NCBI GenBank assembly: GCA_965232285.1
Contig: CBDDPL010000004.1
Coordinates: 3,162,001-3,226,000 of the forward strand
Length of the DNA: 64,000 nt
Reading direction: 5' to 3'
Source of the DNA: Denitrobaculum sp965232285
GTDB lineage: Bacteria > Pseudomonadota > Alphaproteobacteria > Kiloniellales > Kiloniellaceae
A program made the translations under genes and the position numbers. The notes beneath the pieces were generated by a model, which was not told where the DNA came from, made no database searches, and saw nothing but the letters and a program-made list of their open reading frames with translations. Positions 42,309 through 50,851 of the stretch are shown piece by piece. Position 1 is the first letter of the stretch. Each line of letters begins with the position of its first letter.

Positions 42309-43255
42309 TCCGATGTTCCCTCTAAATCCTTCTGTGTTTTGCTTTTGTGCGCAAGCAGCGCCGCCAGGCGTTCGTTGCGCCAGGCTGTGAGCTCCGTAAG
42401 TCGCGCAGGCTCCGGCGCATAGGGCCAGCTTGCCACGACCTGATCGACCGAATCGCTGTCGAAGACCTCAGCGCCCGGAGGTTCCGCCAACAGCCGCTGA
42501 TAGAAGCCACCGTAACGCGCGCAGTAGTCGGCGATGCCCTCCGGCGCATTGAGTTCAATGGTCTCAAAGGGGCCCATGAAGGACCAGCGCAGGCCCAGCC
42601 CGTCCTTGACCGTCTTATCGAGGTCCTCCGGCGAAACGACACCTTCCTGCACCAACCGGAAAGCCTCGGCCAGCAAAGCACCCTGCAGGCGGTTCAGCAC
42701 AAAACCGTCGGTCTCGCGTTTGATCATGACCGGCACCTGCCCGATGTCGCGATAGACCTTCCAGGCCCGCTCGATGGTCTCGGGGCTGCTCCAGGGCGCG
42801 CCGCAAACCTCGACCAGAGGCACAAGATGCGGCGGGTTAACAGGATGGCCGACCAGGCAGCGCGCCCTGCCCTTCAACTCTTCGGTAAAGCGCGACGCCA
42901 CGATGGCAGAGGTCGAGGAGGCGAGGATGGCTTCGGCAGGTGCAGCCGCATCCAGCTCCGCGAAGATCGCCTGCTTGACCGTGGCATCCTCCGGGCCGTT
43001 TTCCTGAACGAAATCGGCCTCGGCGACGGCTTCGGCAAGCGAATCGGCGACTGAGATGTTCTGCAGCGCTATGTCCGGATCGCCCACCAGCCCGTGCCGC
43101 TGCAGGATATCGCAGTCCTGCCGCAGGCTGTCGCTCAGACCCGCCCGCACCTCGGCCGAAGGATCGCTCATGGAAACCCGCCAGCCGGCGCGCGCGAAAA
43201 CCAGCGCCCAGGCCCGGCCGATCAATCCCGATCCGACAATGGCGGCGCGCGGCAT
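42305..43255 (-). CDS. 3-hydroxyacyl-CoA dehydrogenase-like enzyme (L-carnitine dehydrogenase / lambda-crystallin type)
   Basis: 316 aa. NAD motif IVGSGLIGRAWALVFARAGW (5-24). Middle motifs ENGPEDATVKQAIFAELDAAAP, SSTSAI, and GHPVNPPHLVPLVEV with the catalytic His; C-terminal domain FVLNRLQGALLAEAFRLVQEGVVSPEDLD. No CoA synthetase or thioesterase nearby, and it is a single-domain protein of lambda-crystallin/LcdH size; so it probably oxidises a free 3-hydroxy acid such as carnitine. Feeds the BKACE enzyme, overlapping it by four bases. Confidence 0.82.
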   Translation of the reverse strand: MPRAAIVGSGLIGRAWALVFARAGWRVSMSDPSAEVRAGLSDSLRQDCDILQRHGLVGDPDIALQNISVADSLAEAVAEADFVQENGPEDATVKQAIFAELDAAAPAEAILASSTSAIVASRFTEELKGRARCLVGHPVNPPHLVPLVEVCGAPWSSPETIERAWKVYRDIGQVPVMIKRETDGFVLNRLQGALLAEAFRLVQEGVVSPEDLDKTVKDGLGLRWSFMGPFETIELNAPEGIADYCARYGGFYQRLLAEPPGAEVFDSDSVDQVVASWPYAPEPARLTELTAWRNERLAALLAHKSKTQKDLEGTSE

Positions 43256-43343
43256 AACGATTTCCCTTCAGATGGTCGACAGGTCACAAAGCTTCGTCGA
43301 AGATACACAGCAAGGGTGACGAAGCAAAAGGATGAAAAAAGTC

Positions 43344-44120
43344 ATGGATTTAGGGATCGAAGGATTGAAGGTCGTGATCACCGCGGGCGCGGCGGGCATC
43401 GGGCTGGAGACGGCACGGGCCTTTCGCGAGGAGGGTGCGGAGGTGGTCGTCTGCGACCTGGATCCTCAGGCCGTTGCGAGCGTTGCCGACGAGCTGCCCG
43501 GCGTAACCGCGGCCATCTGCGATGTCACGGACAGGGGGGCAGTGACCAGCTTTATCGAAGACGCAGTTGCACGCCTGGGCGGTCTTGACGTCCTGGTCAA
43601 CAACGCGGGCAATGCAGGTCCGACGGCGAAAGTGGAAGATATCAATCCGGAAGACTGGGACCGCTGCGTCGAGGTCTGCCTGACCGGCCAGTTCAACTGC
43701 ACGCGGGTTGCGGTTCCTTACCTGCGCAAGAGCGAGAACCCCTCGATCGTCAATCTCTCTTCTGCGGCTGGCCGTCACGGCTTTGCCATGCGGACCCCCT
43801 ACGCCGCCGCTAAGTGGGGCGTGATCGGTTTCACCAAATCCCTCTCCATTGAACTGGGTGGTGACGGCATCCGGGTGAACGCCATCCTGCCGGGCATCGT
43901 TGCCGGCGATAGGCAGCGCCGGGTGATGGAGGCCAAGGCGCAGCAGAAGGGCGTCTCCTTCAAGGAGATCGAAACGGAAGCCTTCTCCTACACCTCCATC
44001 AAGGACTACGTCACCCAGCGGCAGATCGCCGACCAGATCCTCTTCCTCACCAGCCCGCGCGGCCGAACCATTTCCGGCCAGGCCATCTCGGTCTGCGGCG
44101 ATATCAAGATGCTGGCGTAG
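43344..44120 (+). CDS. SDR-family oxidoreductase
   Basis: 258 aa from MDLGIEGLKVVITAGAAGIG; AAAGGA lies 11 bases before. An upstream ATG at 43332 would add four residues and has no usable ribosome site. SDR motifs: TAGAAGIG (Gly to Ala at the second position of TGxxxGxG), NNAGNAG, catalytic Ser in NLSSAAG, YAAAK. The C-terminal part SYTSIKDYVTQRQIADQILFL is specific to a small SDR subgroup. Divergent to the carnitine-dehydrogenase-like gene and convergent with the EamA gene. Confidence 0.78.
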   Translation: MDLGIEGLKVVITAGAAGIGLETARAFREEGAEVVVCDLDPQAVASVADELPGVTAAICDVTDRGAVTSFIEDAVARLGGLDVLVNNAGNAGPTAKVEDINPEDWDRCVEVCLTGQFNCTRVAVPYLRKSENPSIVNLSSAAGRHGFAMRTPYAAAKWGVIGFTKSLSIELGGDGIRVNAILPGIVAGDRQRRVMEAKAQQKGVSFKEIETEAFSYTSIKDYVTQRQIADQILFLTSPRGRTISGQAISVCGDIKMLA

Positions 44121-44121
44121 G

Positions 44122-45060
44122 TTACGCCCTGGCTGGGCGCCTCGAGACGAACAAGGAACCCAGGCCGGACAGAATGATGATGGCGAGCCCGGCCAGAGAG
44201 TAGAGATCCGGCCAGTCCCCGAACACCAGCACCCCCAGAATCGTCGCAGAGATGAGCTGGCTGTAGACCAGCGGCGCGATGAGACTGGCTTCCGCCATCC
44301 TGTTGGCGATTACCAGCAGGTAGTTACCCAGAGCCGACCCGAGCGCGCTGCCGAGAATCAGAAGAGACATGTCGATATCGAACTGCGGCAGCTCCACGCT
44401 CAAACCAAAGGGCGCGAGGATCAGCGTCCCGATCAAAAGTTGGGAAATCAGGAGAAGGCGCGGCCGGAATACGCTCGCGATCATCTTCGTCATGGCGAGG
44501 TAGCCGCCATAACAGACTCCGGCCAGCAGCGCGAAGACGATGCCCGGCGTCGCACCGAAACCCGGTTTGACCACCAGCATAACACCCAGGAAACCGATGG
44601 CCAGCAGGACGGCGCGAAGAGCCGAAGGCCGCTCGCCGAGGAAGAGGATCGCCAGGACATAGGAGACGACCGGACCGATGAAGAAGGCGCCGAAGACGTT
44701 GGCAATCGGCTCCGTTTTCAGGGCTGTCAGGATGCAGGAAATGCCGGCCGCGATCATCGCCGCTCGCAGGAGAACCCGCCAGTCCTTGAGATATATCAGT
44801 TCCTTGAGAGAAAGGCCGCTGAAGGGAAGCAGCAGTAACGCCGCCAGACCGAAGCGAGACCAGGCCACAATAAAAGGATCGACCCCGCCCTGAGTCAGGA
44901 GCTTACCCGCCGTGTCCCCCAGGACCACAAGCGTGACCGCCGTGAACACGGTCGCAATCAAACGCAGAAGGTCGGGAGCTGTCATAAAGGGAGAAGTTTT
45001 GCGAAGGGAGGTCACGCAAATACAGGAATTGCCTCCCTTCAACAACAGCGCGCGCCGCAT
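44122..45060 (-). CDS. EamA/DMT-superfamily transporter
   Basis: 312 aa with ten spans in two EamA halves (LIATVFTAVTLVVLGDTAG first, LYSLAGLAIIILSGLGSLFV last). The start at 45060 is preceded by AGGAGG nine bases away, which supports the long form; the next Met (44985) has no ribosome site. It lies 69 bp after the class III aminotransferase on the same strand and may export a product or by-product of that operon. Stop is one base from the convergent SDR stop. Confidence 0.87.
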   Translation of the reverse strand: MRRALLLKGGNSCICVTSLRKTSPFMTAPDLLRLIATVFTAVTLVVLGDTAGKLLTQGGVDPFIVAWSRFGLAALLLLPFSGLSLKELIYLKDWRVLLRAAMIAAGISCILTALKTEPIANVFGAFFIGPVVSYVLAILFLGERPSALRAVLLAIGFLGVMLVVKPGFGATPGIVFALLAGVCYGGYLAMTKMIASVFRPRLLLISQLLIGTLILAPFGLSVELPQFDIDMSLLILGSALGSALGNYLLVIANRMAEASLIAPLVYSQLISATILGVLVFGDWPDLYSLAGLAIIILSGLGSLFVSRRPARA

Positions 45061-45129
45061 GCATGCCAGCCTCCTGGAGCATAGCTCGCCGATGCGTAAA
45101 GACTCTCAGCCTAGCTTAAACGCCGTTCT

Positions 45130-46410
45130 TCACGCCTCATGGATATACTTAGCTGCATAGGCAATCGCCTCCACCGTCTGGGCGATGTCCGCCTCCGTCA
45201 GCGCCAGCGAAGGATAGAGCTTGCCGTCGGATTTGAAGATTCCCTGCTGGCGCAGCAGTTGATTGAAACGCTTGCCCAGGCTGGCATCGCCGCGCAGAAC
45301 GCCGCGGTAACCGGTAACCTTGTCGGCAGCAAAGACCACGTCGAAGAGCACGGGGTCGCCGACGATCTGATGCTCGACGCCAGCCGCCGAGAGGTGCTCG
45401 GCAATTGCAGCCATGAGGGTCCTGCCGTTCTGCCGCAAGCGCTCGTAACTGCCCGGCCGACGCAGGATCTCCATGGTCTTCAGGCCGGCCGCGGAAGCCA
45501 GCGGATTGCCGCTCAGAGTGCCGATCTGCAGGGTGAAGCCCTCATCGCCCGCCTTGGCCTTATCGAAGTGCGCCATGATCTCGGCCTTGCCCGCGATGGC
45601 CGCCAGCGGCAGACCGCCGCCGATGATCTTGCCCAGGCTGCAGAGGTCCGGCGTCACCCCGTAGAGTTCCTGCGCGCCGCCGTAGGCCAGACGGAAGCCG
45701 GTCACCACTTCATCGAAGATCAGCAGGATGCCGTGCTTGTCGGTCTCCTCGCGCAGAGCTTCCAGGAAGCCGGGCTCGGGTGGGATCAGACGCTGGAGCG
45801 GCTCGGCGATGACCGCCGCAATCTCACCGGCATGCTCGGCGAGCAGGTTGCGCATGAACTCGATGTCGTTAAAAGGCGCGATCAGCATATGGTCACGCAC
45901 GGAATCCGGAATGCCCGCCGAATCCGGCACCGCCATGGGGAAGTTCGGCAGCTTGGTCGGCGCCAGGCTCATCAGCGCCTCCGCGGACATGCCGTGATAA
46001 CCGCCCTCGAACTTCACGATCTTGTCGCGGCCGGTATGGGCACGCGCCAGCCGCATGGCGTACATATCCGCCTCGCCGCCGGTACTGACGAAACGCACCT
46101 GCTCCGCGCAGGCCACCGCGGAGCAGATCTCCTCGGCCAGCTCGATTCCGCGCGCGTTGTTGGCGAAGAAGGTCATACCCTTGCCGAGTTGCTCCTGCAC
46201 CGCCTCAACAACTTCTGGATGGCCGTGACCCAGCAGCATGGGGCCAGAACCGATCAGGTAATCGATGTACTCCTTGCCGTCTTCATCCCAGACCCGGGAA
46301 CCGCGCCCCTCGCGGATGATGATGCCGGGATCGAAGTTGCCGAAGCCACCACCTGGCAGTACCGCTTGCGCGCGGGTGATCCAGTCTTGCTGGGAGATGT
46401 GGGCATCCAT
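45130..46410 (-). CDS. Class III aminotransferase (glutamate-1-semialdehyde aminomutase-like)
   Basis: 426 aa. PLP fold-type I class III: GSGPMLLGHGHPEVVEAV near 54, phosphate loop STGGEADMYAMRLARAHTGR, Asp in LIFDEVVTGFR, PLP Lys in SLGKIIGGGLPLAA. The GSAM-like branch includes omega-aminotransferases and aminomutases of catabolic operons; it is unlikely to be hemL, because it stands in a catabolic operon after three enolase-superfamily genes. Ribosome site GAGGA 8 bases before ATG. Could remove the amino group from a demethylated betaine product. Confidence 0.85.
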   Translation of the reverse strand: MDAHISQQDWITRAQAVLPGGGFGNFDPGIIIREGRGSRVWDEDGKEYIDYLIGSGPMLLGHGHPEVVEAVQEQLGKGMTFFANNARGIELAEEICSAVACAEQVRFVSTGGEADMYAMRLARAHTGRDKIVKFEGGYHGMSAEALMSLAPTKLPNFPMAVPDSAGIPDSVRDHMLIAPFNDIEFMRNLLAEHAGEIAAVIAEPLQRLIPPEPGFLEALREETDKHGILLIFDEVVTGFRLAYGGAQELYGVTPDLCSLGKIIGGGLPLAAIAGKAEIMAHFDKAKAGDEGFTLQIGTLSGNPLASAAGLKTMEILRRPGSYERLRQNGRTLMAAIAEHLSAAGVEHQIVGDPVLFDVVFAADKVTGYRGVLRGDASLGKRFNQLLRQQGIFKSDGKLYPSLALTEADIAQTVEAIAYAAKYIHEA

Positions 46411-46422
46411 GGTTCAATCCTC

Positions 46423-47526
46423 TCAGTCAAATACCCGGCGGGGCTCGCCGAGCAGATCAGTGTCTGGGCTCAAGCCGAGACCCGGGCCTTCCGGCGGCGC
46501 AATCCGGCCATTCTTTCTGACCGGCGCCGCCGGGTCCAGACGCGGCGCGACGTAACCGGAGAGATCACAGACGTTCAGCACTGCATCCGGCGGGCTGGCC
46601 GCGCCAAGATGCAGCGCCGCCACCGTGCAGATGTCCGAGCCCCAGGTGTCCTCGATGCACATCTTCGCGCCAAGATGCAGGCAAAGGTCGCGCGCCCGTC
46701 GCAGCGCAGAGAGGCCGCCAAACTTGGAGAGCTTCAGCGCGACCGCGTCCATGCAGCCCAGCCTGTGAGCTTCCAGCATCGAGGCCGTATCATGCGCATT
46801 TTCATCGAGCTTCATAGGCAGGCCGGTCGCCGCGCGTACCGCCGCGCAGTCCTCCAAAGTCGTGCAAGGCTGCTCCAGCATGACGTCGAGATCCGCCACG
46901 GCCCGTCCGACCCTCGTCGCCTCCAGCCGCTTTGCCCCGCAGTTCCAGTCGCCGTAAACCAGCGGCCCCGGCCCGACCGCTTCACGCACCATTCGCAGCC
47001 GGGCAGCATCGGCCTGCCAGTCGTTATCCGCGCCGAGCTTCGCCTGGAACTGAGTGATGCCCGCCGCCTGCGCTTCCTTCGCGATCCGCGCCATCTCCTC
47101 AGGCGCAATGCAGGTGATGGAGTGATAGAGCGGCAGATCCTCACTCTGACGGCCGCCCAGCAGCCGGTAGAGCGGCAAGCCGGCCGCCTTCGCGGTCAGA
47201 TCCCAGAGTGCGATATCGATTGCAGACTTGGCATAGCGATGGCCCTGCAGATAGGCATCGAGTTTCGCCATCAGGGCTTCGGGCCCGACCGGGTCAGCTC
47301 CCAGCACCACTGGCACCATTTCCTCCAGCGCCGGCTCTACACCGCCCGCGTAAGCCGGAAGGTAATGCGGGATCGGGCAAACTTCTCCCCAGCCACTCAG
47401 CCCTGAATCACAGTCCAGGCGAACCACCACGGTCTCGACCGTCGCGCAGGCCTTGCCCGCGGCCATGTAGTAGGTCTCGTGACTGGTCAGGGGAACGCGC
47501 CAGAGCGAGATGCGGGTAATCTTCAT
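46423..47526 (-). CDS. Mandelate racemase/muconate lactonizing (enolase superfamily) enzyme 1
   Basis: 367 aa from MKITRISLWRVPLTSHETYY, true start 1 base after the upstream gene's stop; the open frame extends further but overlaps. Enolase N-terminal cap 1-125, then barrel. Catalytic and metal residues: Lys163 in FQAKLG (the KxK pair keeps one Lys), Asp193 in YGDWN, Glu218 in LEQPC, Asp241 in KLDENAHD, Lys265 in ALKLSKFGG. A Lys on strands 2 and 6 is the arrangement for racemases/epimerases of the MLE subgroup. A cis-specific or stereoisomer-specific epimerase partner of the next two is likely. Confidence 0.83.
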   Translation of the reverse strand: MKITRISLWRVPLTSHETYYMAAGKACATVETVVVRLDCDSGLSGWGEVCPIPHYLPAYAGGVEPALEEMVPVVLGADPVGPEALMAKLDAYLQGHRYAKSAIDIALWDLTAKAAGLPLYRLLGGRQSEDLPLYHSITCIAPEEMARIAKEAQAAGITQFQAKLGADNDWQADAARLRMVREAVGPGPLVYGDWNCGAKRLEATRVGRAVADLDVMLEQPCTTLEDCAAVRAATGLPMKLDENAHDTASMLEAHRLGCMDAVALKLSKFGGLSALRRARDLCLHLGAKMCIEDTWGSDICTVAALHLGAASPPDAVLNVCDLSGYVAPRLDPAAPVRKNGRIAPPEGPGLGLSPDTDLLGEPRRVFD

Positions 47527-47527
47527 T

Positions 47528-48637
47528 TCATGCCTCATAAACCGCAAAGGCTTCGCCCAGTGTGCCAGGATCGGGAGCGACGCCGAGCCCGGGCGCGGCG
47601 GGCAAAGTGACAAAGCCACCTTCGTTGCGCACACCCTGGCCCGGCACCGGATCGACAGCGAGGTGGTCATGGCAGAGCCAGCTCGCCAGGCGGTTTTCCT
47701 CCGGTGTGGAAGCCGCCAGATGAAGAGCAGCCGTGTCCGCCAGGGCCGAGCCGCCAACATCCTCGATGTGCATCTGCCAACCGACCGAAACACCGAAGTC
47801 CCTGATCTGGCGCGCTTTTGTGAGTCCTCCGACCCGGTTCGGCTTGACCTTCACACCCTGGCAGGCACCGCGTTTCCAGGCTTCGAGGTGGTCCTGAAAA
47901 GTATGCAGACACTCATCCAGCATGATGGGTTGCGGGACTCGGGCGGCGACCTGGGCGCAGAGATCGAGGCTTTCGCAGGGCTGTTCGATCCAGTCGCGGG
48001 CGGCGACGGAATTCAGCACCTGGGTCGCGACAGCCGGCGTCCAGGCGCGGTTCACGTCGAAGGTGACTTTCTCCCCGGCCGGCAGTGCCGCCGAAATGGC
48101 TTCGATGCGGGCGATATCCGCCTGGGGATCGCTGCCGCCGATCTTAGCGGAATGAACGCGGTAGCCCTTCCCGCTCGCCTTCTGGATGAGGGCAATCATC
48201 TCTTCCGGCGTACCGGTGGAGATGGAAGAATTGATCGCGACCGGCGCGACTTCCTGCGCGCCCATTAGCTTCCAGAGCGGCATCCCGGCGGCCTGTCCGA
48301 AAAGATCCCAGCAGGCCACATCCAGCGCGGATTTGACATACAAATGCCCCGGCAAAGTGACGTCCATCAGCCGGTTGATGTGATCCAGCGCGCAGGGGTC
48401 TTCACCCAGCAGCGTCGGTGCCAGAACCTCCAGGCCCGCGCGGATACCCCGACCGTGCGCCGGCAGATAGGATTCGCCCCAGGGGCAGCCCTCGCCCCAA
48501 CCGGCGCGGCCGTCGTCGGTCTCGATCCGGATGAAGGTGGAGTCCAGACGCTCGAACTTCAAGCGACCGCCGGAGAGCCAGTAGGGCGCCGATAGCGGGA
48601 GGTCGAGTTGCCAGACGGTGATGCGCGCGATCTGCAT
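47528..48637 (-). CDS. Mandelate racemase/muconate lactonizing (enolase superfamily) enzyme 2
   Basis: 369 aa from MQIARITVWQLDLPLSAPYW. Residues: Lys165 in SAKIGGSD, Asp194 in TFDVNRAW, Glu218 in IEQPC, Asp241 in MLDECLH, Lys263/Lys265 in GVKVKPNRVGG. Clearly a paralogue of its two neighbours but with a different N-terminal cap loop (LSGGRLKFERLDSTF), which sets substrate specificity. Stop and start of the neighbours are one base apart on each side, so all three are one translation-coupled unit. Confidence 0.83.
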   Translation of the reverse strand: MQIARITVWQLDLPLSAPYWLSGGRLKFERLDSTFIRIETDDGRAGWGEGCPWGESYLPAHGRGIRAGLEVLAPTLLGEDPCALDHINRLMDVTLPGHLYVKSALDVACWDLFGQAAGMPLWKLMGAQEVAPVAINSSISTGTPEEMIALIQKASGKGYRVHSAKIGGSDPQADIARIEAISAALPAGEKVTFDVNRAWTPAVATQVLNSVAARDWIEQPCESLDLCAQVAARVPQPIMLDECLHTFQDHLEAWKRGACQGVKVKPNRVGGLTKARQIRDFGVSVGWQMHIEDVGGSALADTAALHLAASTPEENRLASWLCHDHLAVDPVPGQGVRNEGGFVTLPAAPGLGVAPDPGTLGEAFAVYEA

Positions 48638-48638
48638 G

Positions 48639-49745
48639 TCAGGCCCCGAAGACCGCGACCGGCGCGCCGAGCGACTCGTAGTCCGGCTCGACCCCAAGAC
48701 CGGGCGCGTCCGAGACAAAGAGTTTCCCCTCGGCTGTCGCCGGGCCCGGTTTGCCGGTCGAGCGAGTGTTGTAGTTGTGCAGGTCGGTGGTGTTGACCAG
48801 GAACTCGCTGGGCGTGGTCGCGGCGAAGTGGGCCAGCGCCGCTGTGCAGATCTCCCCGCCCCAGGTGTCTTCAGCCACGACCGGGATGCGGTTGTCGAGG
48901 AAGAAGTCGCGTATCCGCCGCGCCTTGGAGAGACCGCCAAGGTTCGAGATCTTCAGGCAGACCGCCTCCGCGCTCTTATCCGCGACGATGCGCTGCGCCA
49001 TGCGGATGTCGGTCACCACCTCGTCCAGCTTCATGGGCAGGTCCGTCCGCGCGCGCACCTGTAAGCATTCTTCGTAGGTCCGGCAGGGCTGCTCGAGAAA
49101 ATAGTCAAGGTCCCTGGTCGCCCGTGCCACCCGGATGGCTTCATCGACCCGCCAGCCGCGATTGGCATCTGCGAAGGCCTTCTCGCCCGGCTTGAGCAAG
49201 GGCACGGTCGCGCGGATCCGCTCAATGTCCTCTGCCCAGTCAGAGCCGACCTTGACCTGAAACTGCCGGTAGCCGGCGGCCCGATGGGCCTCCAGCTCGG
49301 CGATGGTTTCGTCCCGCGACTTCTGCGGCGCGACCCGGTACATTGGCGCGCCATCGGTCAGCTTGCCGCCCCACAGCCGCCAGAGCGGCTCGCCCGTCGC
49401 CTTGCCGAGGATGTCCCAGCAGGCAGCGTCGAAGGGCGCCTTGGCATAGCCATGCCCAAGGATCGTCCCGTCCATCAGGCGCTCGATCCGCGCCACCGCG
49501 CGCGGGTCATCGCCCATCAACACCGGTGCCAGCAGCTTCGCCGCCGCCAGCACCCCTTCCGAATGGGCCTCCATGTAGTTCTCGCCGCAGGGCGTGAACT
49601 CGCCGCAACCGGAAAGGCCCGCATCGGTCTCGATGGTCACGACGCTGCTCTGCGCGACCTCGATCGCATTGCCCGCGCCCCAGCGGTAAGCGCCGTCGAC
49701 GTAAGGCAGATGCGTCTTATAGACCGCGATGCGTGTGATCTTCAT
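48639..49745 (-). CDS. Mandelate racemase/muconate lactonizing (enolase superfamily) enzyme 3, HpbD-like
   Basis: 368 aa. Residues: Lys165 in FQVKVGSD, Asp193 in FADANRGW, Glu218 in LEQPC, Asp241 in KLDEVVTD, Lys265 in CLKISNLGG. The N-terminal 20s loop (HLPYVDGAYRWGAGNAIEV) resembles proline-betaine or hydroxyproline-betaine epimerases such as HpbD. The surrounding Rieske oxygenase and dimethylglycine-dehydrogenase-like genes fit betaine breakdown. The role as betaine epimerase is an inference, not a proof. Confidence 0.8.
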   Translation of the reverse strand: MKITRIAVYKTHLPYVDGAYRWGAGNAIEVAQSSVVTIETDAGLSGCGEFTPCGENYMEAHSEGVLAAAKLLAPVLMGDDPRAVARIERLMDGTILGHGYAKAPFDAACWDILGKATGEPLWRLWGGKLTDGAPMYRVAPQKSRDETIAELEAHRAAGYRQFQVKVGSDWAEDIERIRATVPLLKPGEKAFADANRGWRVDEAIRVARATRDLDYFLEQPCRTYEECLQVRARTDLPMKLDEVVTDIRMAQRIVADKSAEAVCLKISNLGGLSKARRIRDFFLDNRIPVVAEDTWGGEICTAALAHFAATTPSEFLVNTTDLHNYNTRSTGKPGPATAEGKLFVSDAPGLGVEPDYESLGAPVAVFGA

Positions 49746-49750
49746 GGCCG

Positions 49751-50851
49751 TCAGTCCAGAGTCACCACGATGTTGCCGGTGTGTTTCTTGTCGATGAAGG
49801 CCTGTTGCGCCTGGACGAACTCCTTCAGTGGATAGCTGGCGGCCAGCAGTGGCCTGACCTCGCCGCGCGCGATGTAGCCGACGAGGTCTGCGAAGACGCC
49901 GGGCGGTACGATGGTCGCGCCGGTGAAGGTCAGATCCCGCAGATAGAAAGTCCGCAGATCGAAGGCCACCATCGGACCGGCGATGGCACCGGCGCAGGTG
50001 TAACGCCCGCCGCGCGCCAGCACGTCGATGAGGGCCGGCCAGTGATCACCACCGACAACGTCGGCGACGACCGTCACGCTTTCGCTGCCGGTCGCGGCCT
50101 TCAAGGCTGCCTTCAAGTTATCGGGTGCGCGCGGCAACAGGGCATCCGCCCCCACGGCCCTGACGGAGTCCCACTTGGCTTCGCTGGCCATGGCGATCGC
50201 AGTGGCGCCCCGACGCTTGGCGAGCTGGATCAGAGCAGAGCCGACACCACCTGAAGCCCCGGGGATCAGAACAGAATCATCTTCACCCACCTGCGCGCGG
50301 TTCAGCATGTTCTCGGCGGTCACGTAGGAGGTCGCGAAAGTCGCGAGCTCGGCGTCGGTGAGGTCGCAGTCGATCGGATGAACGTTGCGCTGATCGACCT
50401 TGGTGAATTCTGCGAAGCCGCCGTCACATTCGGAGCCGAAGTAACCGCAGCGATCCATATTCATGGGATCGTCCCAGTCGCGCAGCCAGACATCAACCAG
50501 AACCCGTTTGCCGATCAGGTTGGCGTCGGCGCCCTCGCCCACGGCCATGACCCGCCCGGCAACGTCGGCGCCCTGGACGCGCGGAAAGGTGATGGCCGCG
50601 CCGCCCCAGGTCGCGTCTTCCTCTTCCGCCGTCTCGAAGGCACCGCCCGTGGTCTCGTCGGTCACACCCTTCGAATACCAGGCCGTGCGCGTGTTGACGT
50701 CCGTGTTGTTGAGGCCGCAGGCCAGGACCTTGATGAGGACCTCGCCGGGCCCGACCTGCGGCACTGGCCAGTCCTCGTGGTAGACCAGCTTGTCAAAATC
50801 ACCATGACCGGTCAGGACCACGGCCCGCATATTGGCCGGCAGTTCCGTCAT
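49751..50851 (-). CDS. Medium-chain (MDR) zinc-type alcohol dehydrogenase / quinone reductase family
   Basis: 366 aa. GroES-like N-terminal domain (MRAVVLTGHGDFDKLVYHEDWPVPQVGPGEVLIKVLACGLNNTD), Rossmann domain with VLIPGASGGVGSALIQLAKRRGA. The catalytic-Zn positions of classic ADH (Cys, His, Glu) are not kept: CGLNN replaces CGxC/H, so it is more like quinone oxidoreductases, apart from CGYFGSECDG whose Cys may bind a structural Zn. A large insert at about 60-85 (SKGVTDETTGGAFETAEEED) is unusual. Overlaps the preceding gene by four bases. Confidence 0.82.
   Translation of the reverse strand: MTELPANMRAVVLTGHGDFDKLVYHEDWPVPQVGPGEVLIKVLACGLNNTDVNTRTAWYSKGVTDETTGGAFETAEEEDATWGGAAITFPRVQGADVAGRVMAVGEGADANLIGKRVLVDVWLRDWDDPMNMDRCGYFGSECDGGFAEFTKVDQRNVHPIDCDLTDAELATFATSYVTAENMLNRAQVGEDDSVLIPGASGGVGSALIQLAKRRGATAIAMASEAKWDSVRAVGADALLPRAPDNLKAALKAATGSESVTVVADVVGGDHWPALIDVLARGGRYTCAGAIAGPMVAFDLRTFYLRDLTFTGATIVPPGVFADLVGYIARGEVRPLLAASYPLKEFVQAQQAFIDKKHTGNIVVTLD

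Noticed and set aside
45130..46410. Call as HemL (glutamate-1-semialdehyde 2,1-aminomutase) for haem synthesis
   Set aside because: It sits in a catabolic operon after three enolase-superfamily genes; alphaproteobacteria make 5-aminolevulinate by the HemA (Shemin) route.
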